A DNA stretch of 27,187 bases from JAMCZC01 sp964364925 (GCA_964364925.1 CAYIOB010000005.1:1-27187), one strand, 5' to 3'. Shown: positions 6,642 to 14,875, counted from the stretch's first letter. Numbers and translations are program-made. The notes: generated by a model from the letters alone, not told the origin.

Positions 6642-7994
6642 TTAATAACCCGCAAGTTTTCCCCCATCATAATTTTTTATCCCCAAAAGCTCCTGAGAAA
6701 AACCGCCGTCATCAACCATCTTTTCCACTTTTGTCACGCCGTGTATAACGGTTGTATGATCCCTGCCTCCCAAGATATTGCCAATTTCAACAAAAGTTAA
6801 GCCAAGGTCTTTTTTAAGAATATACATTGCCACTTGTCTGGCCCTAACCAGAGAGGCATCTCTTTTAGCGCTTTTTATTTGGGTAGGTTTGATTTTATAA
6901 TAAGCGCAAATATTGTTAATAACGTCGTCCGGGTGGAAAACCCCTCTATCTTCTTGATGGGTGCTTTTTAAAACCGACTGCACCAGATCTCCGGTTATAT
7001 TAATCCCCCTTGTTTCGGCCTCTGTTGCCATTCTTAGCAAGACCCCCTCAAGGCTTCTGGCGTCTTGAGATTTTTCGGCAATCGTCTTAGCAACTTCTAT
7101 TGGCAAATCAAACCCGTATTTTTTTGCCTTAATTAATAAGATTGCCGTTCTTAATTCAAAATCAGGCGTGTCTATGTCAACGGTTAACCCGCCGGAAAAT
7201 CTCGATAAAAGTCTTTTTTCAACCTTTTTAATTTCGGAGGGGGGTCTGTCCGAAGAAAGAACGATTTGCGCCAGATTGTCAACCAAAATATTAAAAGTAT
7301 GAAAAAGCTCTTCCTGAACCTTTTCTTTTCCCGCAATAAACTGAATGTCGTCGATTATTAAAAGATCAATATTCCTGAACCTTTTCTTCATTAGAGCCGT
7401 ACTGTTAGTCCTTATTGCGTCTACCACTTCGTTTGTGAATTCCTCGCTTGTCGTGTAAACTATTTTTTTGTTTGGGTTTTTTTGATAAACCTCGTTTGCA
7501 ATAGCCTGCATTAGATGCGTTTTTCCTACTCCGGTCGGTCCATAAATAAAAAGTGGGTTATATGCAATGCCTGGTTTTTTAGCAACGGTTGACGCGCTGA
7601 CAAAAGCTAATTGGTTGCTTGAAGCAACAGCCAGATTTTCAAAAGTGTAGTCCGGCCTTACCCGCGGCAAGTGCCCGATAATTGTCGGAGGTTTTTCGCT
7701 TTCGTCAAAAAGAGGGCCGTTTTTTTCCGCTCTTTCTTCCGGCGCTAAAATTTTTGGAACAAAGATTATTTTTGAATTTACCCCAACATGCTTATCAACG
7801 GAATTTTTAATAACGTCATAAAATCTCCTTTGCAAAAGGTCAATAATCATAACCGATGGGGCAGCAATAGTTAGGGAGTCTCCATCCAAGGATAAAAGCG
7901 AGGTTCTTTTAAAAAGCGTTAAAAAATTTGCTTTTGATACTTCGAGCTCAATTTCTCCTAAAACTTTACTCCAAAGTTTTTTATTTTCTTCCAT
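6642..7994 (-). CDS. dnaA: Chromosomal replication initiator protein DnaA
   Basis: 450 residues with the full DnaA architecture. Domain I (1-80) has the LWSKVLGEIELEVSKANFLT pattern. A short linker follows (80-113). The AAA+ domain has Walker A GPTGVGKTH at 152-160 and Walker B LLIIDDIQF with D215-D216, then an LSSDRPPSEI sensor segment and the arginine-containing RLLSRFSGGL box. Domain IV at the C-terminus has the helix-turn-helix ARQVAMYIL and the DnaA signature GGRDHTTVIHGVTKV that reads the DnaA box. It opens the origin and loads the helicase. Domain II is short. DnaA boxes lie in both flanking spacers, one of them inside its own promoter region. The rpmH-rnpA-yidC genes on the other side are the usual neighbours. 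Confidence 0.98.
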   Translation of the reverse strand: MEENKKLWSKVLGEIELEVSKANFLTLFKRTSLLSLDGDSLTIAAPSVMIIDLLQRRFYDVIKNSVDKHVGVNSKIIFVPKILAPEERAEKNGPLFDESEKPPTIIGHLPRVRPDYTFENLAVASSNQLAFVSASTVAKKPGIAYNPLFIYGPTGVGKTHLMQAIANEVYQKNPNKKIVYTTSEEFTNEVVDAIRTNSTALMKKRFRNIDLLIIDDIQFIAGKEKVQEELFHTFNILVDNLAQIVLSSDRPPSEIKKVEKRLLSRFSGGLTVDIDTPDFELRTAILLIKAKKYGFDLPIEVAKTIAEKSQDARSLEGVLLRMATEAETRGINITGDLVQSVLKSTHQEDRGVFHPDDVINNICAYYKIKPTQIKSAKRDASLVRARQVAMYILKKDLGLTFVEIGNILGGRDHTTVIHGVTKVEKMVDDGGFSQELLGIKNYDGGKLAGY

Positions 7995-8008
7995 AGTGGT
8001 AAAGAGCA

Positions 8009-8037
8009 GTTTAATAATGTGGATAACTTTTTGTCAA
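8009..8037 (-). promoter_or_regulatory. dnaA promoter with a DnaA box between -35 and -10
   Basis: On the minus strand a perfect TTGACA (8037-8032) is followed by a perfect DnaA box TTATCCACA (8026-8018), then AT-rich -10 candidates, TATTAA (8016-8011, 15-nt spacing) or TTAAAC (8014-8009, 17-nt spacing). DnaA bound at the box would sit inside the promoter, the classical geometry for autorepression. A further one-mismatch box, TTATATACA, lies at 8056-8048. The -10 assignment is uncertain. Confidence 0.6.
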
Positions 8038-8107
8038 TATGAAGAAGTGTATATAAATGGGTCTCTTTTGATTTACACGCTTAATGCTTTTCAAAACAAT
8101 CACAATT

Positions 8108-8116
8108 TGCTATACT
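8108..8116 (+). promoter_or_regulatory. Extended -10 of rpmH, predicted leaderless
   Basis: TGCTATACT is an extended -10 whose hexamer (8111-8116) ends exactly 6 nt before the rpmH ATG at 8123. No clear -35 is seen. It would drive rpmH-rnpA-yidD-yidC-jag, divergent from dnaA. Confidence 0.55.
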
Positions 8117-8122
8117 TAATAA

Positions 8123-8257
8123 ATGGAAAAATCAATAAAGCTTAAAAAAATAAAAAGGAAACGAAAACACGGATTTTTTGAAAGATCAAAAACCCATGGC
8201 GGACAAAAAGTTTTAAAAAACAGAAGAACAAAGAAAAGAAAAAGCCTTACTGTTTAG
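8123..8257 (+). CDS. rpmH: 50S ribosomal protein L34
   Basis: A 44-residue, very basic protein. The KRKRKHGFFERSKTHGGQKV and LKNRRTKKRKSLTV stretches align with the universal L34 pattern (KRKRTHGFRARM...GRKVL..RR.KGRKRLTV). Its place between dnaA and rnpA is the classical one. The N-terminal six residues differ from the usual MKRTYQPS. L34 sits in the 50S subunit near the exit-tunnel side of 23S rRNA. The ATG is 6 nt after an extended -10, so the mRNA may be leaderless. The rnpA start follows 10 nt after the stop. Confidence 0.93.
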   Translation: MEKSIKLKKIKRKRKHGFFERSKTHGGQKVLKNRRTKKRKSLTV

Positions 8258-8267
8258 GCGGTTATTA

Positions 8268-8597
8268 ATGCTTAAGAAAAAATACCGTTTGCTAAAAGAA
8301 ACGAAGTTTAATAAGGGAGATCTTTATACTTCCCCATTTTTTGTTTTAAGACTTGCAAAAAATGAAAAATCTTTTAACAGGTTTGGTTTTGTAGTCTCAA
8401 AAAAAATTGACAAAAGAGCAACGGCAAGAAATAGGATTAAAAGACAAATAAGGGTTTGTATTGAAGATAATTTTGACAAAATAAAACCCGGCTATGATAT
8501 GCTGTTTATATTAAAAAAAAATATACTGGGCAAAACAACAAAAGAAATTTGCGGGTTAACTTTGGCAGAATTGGGAAAACGGAAATTATTAAAATGA
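8268..8597 (+). CDS. rnpA: Ribonuclease P protein component
   Basis: 109 residues, typical for RnpA. The RATARNRIKRQIR segment (about residues 52-64) is the conserved RNR helix that contacts the RNase P RNA and the 5' leader of pre-tRNA. The GFVVSKKI strand before it and the DMLFILKKN strand after it complete the alpha-beta fold. It works with the RNase P RNA, which is not in this window, to mature tRNA 5' ends. The stop overlaps the yidD start as ATGA (8594-8597), implying coupled translation in the rpmH-rnpA-yidD-yidC-jag operon. Confidence 0.95.
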   Translation: MLKKKYRLLKETKFNKGDLYTSPFFVLRLAKNEKSFNRFGFVVSKKIDKRATARNRIKRQIRVCIEDNFDKIKPGYDMLFILKKNILGKTTKEICGLTLAELGKRKLLK

Positions 8598-8806
8598 AAA
8601 AAACTATTTTATTTTTTATAGACTTTTATAAAAACGTTTTTTCTTATATTATTAAAAGTATTGTTGGCGTTAATGATTGCTGCAGGTTTTCGCCAACTTG
8701 CTCGGAATACGCAAAAATTTCAATTAAAGAAAAAGGTGTTTTAAAAGGCACCCGGCTTTCACTGATACGTCTTTTAAAATGTCAGCCGTTCTATAGAATT
8801 GCATAA
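8594..8806 (+). CDS. yidD: Membrane protein insertion efficiency factor YidD
   Basis: 70 residues from the ATG at 8594, chosen over the in-frame upstream start at 8549 because it gives the normal YidD length and an ATGA overlap with rnpA. The hallmark CCRFSPTCSEYA motif follows an amphipathic N-terminal helix (FFIDFYKNVFSYIIKSI). The usual GxxxGxxLxxxRLLRCxP pattern is represented by GVLKGTRLSLIRLLKCQP. It is a small membrane-associated helper of YidC-dependent insertion. The yidC gene begins 3 nt downstream. Confidence 0.93.
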   Translation: MKKTILFFIDFYKNVFSYIIKSIVGVNDCCRFSPTCSEYAKISIKEKGVLKGTRLSLIRLLKCQPFYRIA

Positions 8807-8809
8807 ATT

Positions 8810-9637
8810 ATGGCAGATCCTTCAATTTTTAATACTATTCTTGTCTGGCCGATAATTAACGTTTTAGTGGCGGTTTACAAAGGGTTAATTTTTGTTAACT
8901 TCCCTTTTGCTTTGGGTTTTTCAATTATAATATTGACAATAATCATCCGTTTTATTTTGTATCCTCTAACCGCATCTCAGCTTAAAGCTTCAAAGAAAAT
9001 GCAGGACTTAAACCCGCACATTACAAATCTTAAGAATAGACACAAAGGAGATTCAAAAACCCTCCAGCAGGAAACAATGAGATTATACAAAGAGCACGGC
9101 GTAAATCCGGCTGCCGGCTGCCTGCCTGTTATTATTCAGCTTCCAATCATTTGGGGGTTATATTCGGCTTTGCAGCAAATAGCTCAATTGGGGCCTAATG
9201 TAATTAATAAAATTGTTTATTTTGACGCTTTAAAACTTACCAAACAATGGGATCCAAATTTTTTTGGCGTTTCCCTGGGAAGTAACCCTTCCCAGATTAT
9301 TACAAGCGTTGGGCCAATCATCTTAATAGTTCCCCTCCTTACCGCGCTGTTTCAATTTATACAGTCAAAAATGATGTTTAGTAAACCCAAAGTTCAGGAG
9401 GGGCTGGTAAAAAAAGACGAGAAGAAAAAAAATGATGATTTTGCTTCTGTTTTTCAATCACAGGCGATGTATATCTTCCCAATTATGATTGGCTTTTTCT
9501 CTTACACATTTCCCGTTGGTTTATCTTTATACTGGAACACTTTTACGATTTTTGGTATCATGCAGCAATACAGAGTTTCGGGGTTAGGCGGACTGGAAGA
9601 GTGGAAAAATAAAATATATGGACAAAAAACAAAGTAA
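8810..9637 (+). CDS. yidC: Membrane protein insertase YidC/Oxa1 family
   Basis: 275 residues, the short form without the large periplasmic domain of Gram-negative YidC. Membrane segments are visible at about 10-28, 33-53, 103-122, 162-184 and 225-250. The conserved hydrophilic-groove arginine falls at R47 (TIIIRFILYPL), followed by the cytoplasmic coiled hairpin (QLKASKKMQDLNPHI...) and the signature GCLPVIIQLPIIWGLYSAL. It inserts membrane proteins alone or with SecYEG. There is no lipoprotein signal peptide of the Gram-positive SpoIIIJ type. The 3' end overlaps the jag gene by 20 nt. Confidence 0.95.
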   Translation: MADPSIFNTILVWPIINVLVAVYKGLIFVNFPFALGFSIIILTIIIRFILYPLTASQLKASKKMQDLNPHITNLKNRHKGDSKTLQQETMRLYKEHGVNPAAGCLPVIIQLPIIWGLYSALQQIAQLGPNVINKIVYFDALKLTKQWDPNFFGVSLGSNPSQIITSVGPIILIVPLLTALFQFIQSKMMFSKPKVQEGLVKKDEKKKNDDFASVFQSQAMYIFPIMIGFFSYTFPVGLSLYWNTFTIFGIMQQYRVSGLGGLEEWKNKIYGQKTK

Positions 9638-10073
9638 AATCGTACAAGACACGACAGAAGAGCTTTTAAAACTTCTTGAAATACAAGGAGATTTTGAAGT
9701 TAAGCAAACAGAAGAGGCGATTGAAATAAATCTTAACACGGAAGACAGCGGAATTGTTATCGGCTACCACGGCGATACCCTTGAATCTTTGCAGCTTATT
9801 TTGTCTTTGTGTTTGGCTCGTAAACTTGGTGAATTTAAAAGGGTTTCAATCGAGGTTGGAGAATATAAGAAAAAAAGAGAAGAATGGTTAAAAAATCTTG
9901 CCGCTGAAACAAAGGGAAGAGCTTTATCTGAAAACAAAGAGATATATCTTTCAGATTTAAAATCCTGGGAAAGAAGGGTTGTGCATATGCTTTTGCAAAA
10001 TGATCAAGAAGTTGTTTCCGAATCTATTGGGGAGGGAAAAGACAGAGTCTTGGTCGTTAAACCAAAAAATTAA
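9618..10073 (+). CDS. jag: Jag/KhpB-like RNA-binding protein (KH + R3H)
   Basis: 151 residues. A KH domain at about 40-88 contains the GIVIGYHGDTLESLQ loop (GxxG equivalent GYHG), followed by an R3H domain at about 92-150 with the ERRVVH motif (R-xxx-H). The N-terminal Jag-N domain of the Firmicutes protein is missing, as in many short homologues. Jag/KhpB proteins bind RNA and are linked to cell-envelope and division control. The position directly after yidC, with a 20-nt overlap, is the conserved one. The start lies inside yidC without a strong Shine-Dalgarno sequence, suggesting translational coupling. Confidence 0.92.
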   Translation: MDKKQSKIVQDTTEELLKLLEIQGDFEVKQTEEAIEINLNTEDSGIVIGYHGDTLESLQLILSLCLARKLGEFKRVSIEVGEYKKKREEWLKNLAAETKGRALSENKEIYLSDLKSWERRVVHMLLQNDQEVVSESIGEGKDRVLVVKPKN

Positions 10074-11427
10074 TCCCTCTGCAATATTTTTTTATCTCCT
10101 GGTATTGTTTTTACCAACTCAGTTTGGTAAACACTTTTGGCCGAACTTCTCTTACGTTTACGGAATAAGAACGGACTACCTCTCCCCCACGCTGTATCTC
10201 ACGGACATATTAATAACCGGTCTTATCTTATCTTGGATTTTAGAGAGTCTGGTAAGCGCAAGTGGCCTTTCGCACGCAATAAAATTAGCAAGCAGCAATA
10301 TTGTTAAATTGTTAATATTGTTTTTTATTGTTTTGTTTTTATTGGCCGGAGTACTTCACTCAAATAATCCACCGGTTGGAATTTATGGAATTATAAAACT
10401 CTTGGAATATGTTTTTTTGTTTACCTATACCGCGAAAAATTTTAGAAAGCTAAACAGTTTTGTTTTATTTTCGACTTTTATTGCAGGGGTTTTAGCTGAA
10501 TCATTTTTAACAATTGCCCAATATATTAACCAAGGTTCACTTGGCGGGATTTTATATTTATTAGGTGAAAGAAGTTTTAATTCGCAAACCCCGGGTATAG
10601 CAAATGCTTCAATAAACGGACAATTATTTCTAAGACCTTACGCAACTTTTTCGCACCCAAACGTTCTTGCCGGATATTTATTTGTCTTTATGACGCTAAT
10701 CATTTTCTATGCAAAACAGAAATTTTTTAAACGGCAAAACGCAGTTGTATTTTTCTCTCTCTTCCTTGGATCTTTGGCGCTTTTTTTAACAATGAGCAGA
10801 ATTTCAATAATCGTCTGGAGCGGCGCGTTATTATTCTTACTCGCCTATAGTTTTTGGAAAAAAACTAGAATGGATTTTAAAAAGAAAATAGACTTGCTGT
10901 TAATTAGAAACAGAATTTTGCTGCTGATGGTTTTTATAATTATTACTTTTATTTTTACTTTTCCCGTAGGCCTTCGCCTTTTTCAATTTAGCTTTTCAGA
11001 CCAGGCTGTTGTTCAAAGGGAGGTTTTAATAAAAAACTCCATAATTATGTTTCGGCAAGATCCGATATTCGGAGCCGGCTTAAATAATTTTTTAGTTAAT
11101 CTTCCTTTTGTGCAAAAACAACACGGAGAAGTTTTGTATATTCAGCCGGTGCACAACATTTATCTTTTAGTTTTGTCGCAAACGGGAATTATCGGTTTTG
11201 TTCTATTTCTGTATTTCCTAATGAAAACATATAAGAGAATTGAAAAAAGTACGAACATTGAATTGCCGGTTTTGTTTTTTTCTATTTTTTTCCTAGGCCT
11301 TTTTGACCATTATTTTTTAACACTCCAGCAGGGACAAATTATGTTTGCAGTTATCCTTGGATTGTTTTGGTCAGACCCTAAAAAAGCAATAAGGACAAGG
11401 AATGGTCACATCTTGCCTCCGCGGTAA
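10000..11427 (+). CDS. O-antigen ligase/polymerase-like membrane protein (Wzy_C family)
   Basis: About 475 residues, strongly hydrophobic with roughly ten to twelve membrane helices. The long external loop before the last helices and the FGAGLNNFLVNLP motif, preceded by MSRISIIVWSGALL, match the Wzy_C/WaaL group that joins or polymerises lipid-linked glycans in the membrane. The start is uncertain. The open frame reaches back to TTG at 9979 and ATG at 10000 inside jag. Shorter options are TTG at 10027, an ATT at 10069 overlapping the jag stop, or TTG at 10105. Homology-relevant sequence begins near residue NPSAIFFYLL. In this group of bacteria the substrate is probably a surface polysaccharide or glycosylated S-layer component, but nothing in the sequence shows which. 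Confidence 0.8.
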   Translation: MIKKLFPNLLGREKTESWSLNQKINPSAIFFYLLVLFLPTQFGKHFWPNFSYVYGIRTDYLSPTLYLTDILITGLILSWILESLVSASGLSHAIKLASSNIVKLLILFFIVLFLLAGVLHSNNPPVGIYGIIKLLEYVFLFTYTAKNFRKLNSFVLFSTFIAGVLAESFLTIAQYINQGSLGGILYLLGERSFNSQTPGIANASINGQLFLRPYATFSHPNVLAGYLFVFMTLIIFYAKQKFFKRQNAVVFFSLFLGSLALFLTMSRISIIVWSGALLFLLAYSFWKKTRMDFKKKIDLLLIRNRILLLMVFIIITFIFTFPVGLRLFQFSFSDQAVVQREVLIKNSIIMFRQDPIFGAGLNNFLVNLPFVQKQHGEVLYIQPVHNIYLLVLSQTGIIGFVLFLYFLMKTYKRIEKSTNIELPVLFFSIFFLGLFDHYFLTLQQGQIMFAVILGLFWSDPKKAIRTRNGHILPPR

Positions 11428-11461
11428 TTACCGGAATTTCGGAAGGACTTGTTTTGCCTTA

Positions 11462-11490
11462 TTGGCTTTTAAGAGGTATTCTGTTAAAAT
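11462..11490 (+). promoter_or_regulatory. Promoter of rnhA
   Basis: TTGGCT (11462-11467), a 17-nt spacer, then TAAAAT (11485-11490) preceded by TG (11482-11483) as an extended -10. The leader would be about 15 nt. It separates rnhA from the upstream polysaccharide gene. Confidence 0.6.
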
Positions 11491-11511
11491 TTTTTTGGAA
11501 AAGACACAAAA

Positions 11512-11934
11512 ATGAATAACATTTCTATTTTTACGGACGGGGGTGCAAGAGGCAATCCGGGGCCTGCGGCAATCGGAGTTTACATAGTTGATGATAAAGG
11601 CAACAAATTGGCTGCAATTGGCAAAAGAATTGGAGAGGCAACAAATAATACCGCCGAATACAAAGCTGTTCTGGCAGCTCTTTCCTGGCTTTTGGAAAAT
11701 AAGCAGAATTTAGAAAAAAACGCAAAGATATCTTTTTTTGTAGATTCCCAGCTTGTGTACTCCCAAATAAAAGGAATTTTTAAAGTTAAAGCGGAAAGCA
11801 TAAGAGAATTAGTCTTTACGGTTAGGGAAAAACAAGCGCAATTAGGGCTACCTCTGGAGTGGAATCATATCGCAAGGGAAAAAAACAAGAGGGCAGACGA
11901 ACTGGTTAATTTAGCGCTGGACAACCTGCTCTAG
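11512..11934 (+). CDS. rnhA: Ribonuclease HI family protein
   Basis: 140 residues with the RNase H fold and its catalytic carboxylates. The first strand is ISIFTDGGARGNPGPAAIG with D9. E49 falls in NNTAEYKAVLAAL, D78 in FFVDSQLVYSQIKG and D129 in REKNKRADELVN. The enzyme cleaves the RNA strand of RNA-DNA hybrids, for example Okazaki primers and R-loops. The pattern is closer to the short archaeal/bacterial RNase HI type without the basic protrusion of Escherichia coli RNase HI. It has its own promoter. The promoter of the next gene lies inside its last codons. Confidence 0.92.
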   Translation: MNNISIFTDGGARGNPGPAAIGVYIVDDKGNKLAAIGKRIGEATNNTAEYKAVLAALSWLLENKQNLEKNAKISFFVDSQLVYSQIKGIFKVKAESIRELVFTVREKQAQLGLPLEWNHIAREKNKRADELVNLALDNLL

Positions 11935-11946
11935 AGCTTCTACAAT
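11918..11946 (+). promoter_or_regulatory. Promoter of the DUF4012 gene, predicted leaderless GTG start
   Basis: TGGACA (11918-11923) and TACAAT (11941-11946), each 5/6 matches, are separated by exactly 17 nt. The -35 lies within the last codons of rnhA. The GTG start at 11954 is 7 nt after the -10, so transcription would start at the initiation codon. Confidence 0.6.
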
Positions 11947-11953
11947 AGTTCTT

Positions 11954-14632
11954 GTGAAAAGATCTGCCTTTGTAACATCCGAAAAAAAAGACGGAACCCC
12001 CATACTTATTGTTGACAGGATAGGGATAATAGGAGACGCGCTTTTAGAACAGCTTAAAGATGAGTCCTTGATTATTTTTGTCAGTCAAAAGAAACCATCC
12101 TCGCCGGAAAATGTTGTTCACATCCCGTTTTTTAAAAAAAATCCAACGGTTCCGGACAATACATATTCACACATTTTTGTTGTTGATGATCAAACAAATG
12201 CCACAAAAGATTCTTTACCAAGTTTTATAAAAAAAGCTCAATACGATAGAGCGGTATTCTTATTCGCTACCCATATTTCAAGAATAAACGAGCAGTTTGT
12301 AGCGGAAATTCCAAATGTTTATCAAAAAGCAAAAACAGCTGTTTTCGGCGATATCTTTTGTAAGGATATTGTTTACGATACAAAACTTGTTGTTAATAAA
12401 TTTATTTATCAAGCACAAAATTACAACAAAATTGACGTACCCGGGGACGGCACAAGCGTAACTTATCCTGTATTTTTAGAAGATGTCGTTACGGGGATTT
12501 TCGAAGCTGTTTTTGGAGAAGGAGAAAATAAAAACCTTTTCTATTTATTTCCAAAACACGGAGTAACGTTGATTTCCCTTGCCCATATGCTGCAAAAAGC
12601 AAATCCGGCGCTTCATATAGATTTTGTTAAAGAAAAAAACCCCGATCAAAAAAATTATGTTTTTTCAACGGAGAGCGTTTATCTTCTAGGTGAGAACTAT
12701 GCATTAGAAGATAAAATAAAAGACGTAGACATTAAAGAAAAACAGCCTTTAAAGTCCGTCGTTACAACTAGTAGTCCATATAAACAGGGAAGCAGTATAG
12801 CTCTACCATTTTTCTGGTTAATTTTTTGCATTGTGTTTTTTCTGTTCCTGCCGCTCATTACAACCTTGGGGTTTTCGTTCCTGGGACTGGAATCGCTTAA
12901 AAACGCAAAAGCGTCGCTGGATAAAGGAGATCTAAAAAATTCCGAAAAATCCGTGTATTTTGCTAAAAATTCTTTTTCTCTTGCTCAAAATGCGTGGGTT
13001 ATACTATCTGCCGAAAGCCGGTTATTTGGAAAACAAGACCTCCTTAATAAATTGGCCGGTGATATAGAAACCGGAAAAAATGTTTCAACAGCCGGAACTT
13101 ATCTTCTGAATGCGTCAAAATCCTTAACCCTGGCTTTTTCTAGCAATGCTAAGCCTCCGAGCAATTTTATTGATGCGTCTAATTATTTGAAAAATGCCAT
13201 CGTGATTTTTGAAAAAGAAAAAGCGCAAGGACAGAATTTTTCCGACATTACGCAAAAAATTGACCCTTTAATTAATTTTGTTTCCAATACGATAGATGTT
13301 TGGCCGGATTTACTTGGTTTTAATAATGAGAAAACTTATTTGGTTTTATTTCAAAACAATATGGAGTTAAGGCCCGGAGGGGGATTTATAGGTTCATATG
13401 GGATTCTTACCGTTAAAAGCGGTAAAGTTCAGGCTTTTAAGATATATGACGTTTACGATGCGGACGGACAGTTAAGGGGTCATGTGGAGCCGCCATTTGC
13501 CATAAGGCGCCATCTTGCGTCCGTTAACTTATACATGAGAGACAGTAATTTTGACGTTGACTATATTAATGATGCGGCCGCGGCAGCGCGTTTCCTTAGC
13601 TTAACAAAAAAACAGACGGTTAACGGAGTTATTGGGGTTGACGTTTCTTTTGTTAAAAATATTCTTTCCGCAATGGGCCAGGTTTATGTTCCGGAATACA
13701 ATGAATACGTAAACTCCGACAACCTTTTTCAGCTTACACAGTCTCACGCGGAAAAAAACTTTTTCCCGGGCTCGACGCAAAAGAAAGATTTTTTACGGCT
13801 TTTGTTGCAGGCAATGGAAAATAACATAGCAACCAATAAAAATATTTCTTATCTTTCTCTGGCTCAAGCAGTTGGGGATTCTATTTCGCAAAAACACGTT
13901 CTATTTGCATTTGACAACTCCAGCATCCAAAATCTTTTCACCGTTAACGGCTGGTCTTCGTCCCTGTGGGATGATAGAAAACAAGAGAAAAACCTTGTTA
14001 ATGATTATTTTGGAATTAATGAAGCAAATCTAGGCATTAATAAAGCGAATTATTTTATCAAAAGAAGCGTTTCCCAGGTTGTCAACATTGATGATAACGG
14101 GAGTGTTTCCGCAAGTATTACCGTTGCTTATAAAAATACAAACGTAAATGGTATTTGGCCGGGAGGAAATTATAAAAACTATTTGAGATTTATATTGCCG
14201 CAAGGAGCACAGCTAACAGGTGTAAAAATAAACGGGCAAGCTCAAGGTACAGTTGATGCGATTACCAATCCCCAGATTTACGAAAACAAAAATTTTTCTC
14301 CGCCCAAAAAACTGGAGATTGAAAAACGTGATCAGAATGGAAAAACAATCTACGGATTCTTAACAAACATTGCTGTTAATTCTCTGCAAACAATAACTTT
14401 TGATTACTCGCTTAACGACCGGGTTTTAGTTTCCTTACCTGTTTTAAATTATGATTTGCGCATTTTCAAACAGCCCGGAACAGAGCAGTATCCTTATGAC
14501 TTTTCACTTACATATCCGACCGGCTTTAGAGTTGTTTCTGCAAGTGACGGAGCAGATAATAACGGAAGAGTAGTTTATTCGGGAAGCCTAAACAGCGATA
14601 AAAATATTTTAATAAATTTGGCTAAAAAATAA
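11954..14632 (+). CDS. Rossmann-DUF4012 membrane protein
   Basis: 892 residues. Residues 1-250 look like a nucleotide-sugar epimerase/SDR-type Rossmann domain, with a GIIG turn near the N-terminus and the typical PGDGTSVTYPVFLEDVVTGI segment. No clear YxxxK catalytic pair is visible, so it may be non-catalytic. A membrane helix follows at about 275-302. The exported part carries a helical region (about 305-450) and then DUF4012, recognised by NNMELRPGGGFIGSYG followed by the Val/Lys-rich strand and YDVYDADGQL. The C-terminus is beta-rich with an Ig-like character. DUF4012 proteins are common in Gram-positive and candidate-phylum bacteria next to polysaccharide genes; their activity is unknown. 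Neighbouring polysaccharide and envelope genes suggest a role in the cell surface. It starts at a GTG with a predicted leaderless transcript. Confidence 0.85.
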   Translation: MKRSAFVTSEKKDGTPILIVDRIGIIGDALLEQLKDESLIIFVSQKKPSSPENVVHIPFFKKNPTVPDNTYSHIFVVDDQTNATKDSLPSFIKKAQYDRAVFLFATHISRINEQFVAEIPNVYQKAKTAVFGDIFCKDIVYDTKLVVNKFIYQAQNYNKIDVPGDGTSVTYPVFLEDVVTGIFEAVFGEGENKNLFYLFPKHGVTLISLAHMLQKANPALHIDFVKEKNPDQKNYVFSTESVYLLGENYALEDKIKDVDIKEKQPLKSVVTTSSPYKQGSSIALPFFWLIFCIVFFLFLPLITTLGFSFLGLESLKNAKASLDKGDLKNSEKSVYFAKNSFSLAQNAWVILSAESRLFGKQDLLNKLAGDIETGKNVSTAGTYLLNASKSLTLAFSSNAKPPSNFIDASNYLKNAIVIFEKEKAQGQNFSDITQKIDPLINFVSNTIDVWPDLLGFNNEKTYLVLFQNNMELRPGGGFIGSYGILTVKSGKVQAFKIYDVYDADGQLRGHVEPPFAIRRHLASVNLYMRDSNFDVDYINDAAAAARFLSLTKKQTVNGVIGVDVSFVKNILSAMGQVYVPEYNEYVNSDNLFQLTQSHAEKNFFPGSTQKKDFLRLLLQAMENNIATNKNISYLSLAQAVGDSISQKHVLFAFDNSSIQNLFTVNGWSSSLWDDRKQEKNLVNDYFGINEANLGINKANYFIKRSVSQVVNIDDNGSVSASITVAYKNTNVNGIWPGGNYKNYLRFILPQGAQLTGVKINGQAQGTVDAITNPQIYENKNFSPPKKLEIEKRDQNGKTIYGFLTNIAVNSLQTITFDYSLNDRVLVSLPVLNYDLRIFKQPGTEQYPYDFSLTYPTGFRVVSASDGADNNGRVVYSGSLNSDKNILINLAKK

Positions 14633-14635
14633 TCT

Positions 14636-14875
14636 TCATTTTTCTGGAGCTTCTGGAGTTTGATTTGGACGTGCGGTTGTGGAAGTTCTTTCAACAACAA
14701 CGGGTTGTGGCGTGACTCTTCTAAGATATTCAGGCTTACTCTCGCAAGGCACAAACGTATCAGGGCCTATGAAAAAAGCTAATCTCCTCAGGCCTGGTAG
14801 TTCTCTGGTAGCGTGAGTGGCTTGTCTGCGATCGGGTTGAAAACCCCTACCTAATGTTTCTAATGTTATTGCCAT
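14636..14875 (-). CDS. Small hypothetical protein, 79 aa
   Basis: The protein starts MAITLETLGRGFQPDRR and ends in a Pro/Thr/Ala/Glu-rich tail (about 55-79). It is arginine-rich in the middle and has no membrane segment or recognised domain. The start at 14875 is preferred over the in-frame GTG at 14890 because TATTAT (14887-14882) ends 6 nt before the ATG, the same geometry as at several firm genes here. It converges with the DUF4012 gene, whose stop is 3 nt away, and diverges from the wHTH regulator. Without it the 270-nt stretch would be an unusually long empty spacer for this window. No function can be assigned; it may not be translated. Confidence 0.5.
   Translation of the reverse strand: MAITLETLGRGFQPDRRQATHATRELPGLRRLAFFIGPDTFVPCESKPEYLRRVTPQPVVVERTSTTARPNQTPEAPEK

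Noticed and set aside
8549..8593. Longer YidD N-terminus
   Set aside because: It lies wholly inside rnpA; the ATG at 8594 gives the normal length and an ATGA overlap.
11380..11514. Open frame reading KEWSHLASAVITGISEGLVL between the O-antigen-ligase-like gene and rnhA
   Set aside because: It has no ATG, GTG or TTG start after the preceding stop and overlaps the rnhA promoter; probably chance.
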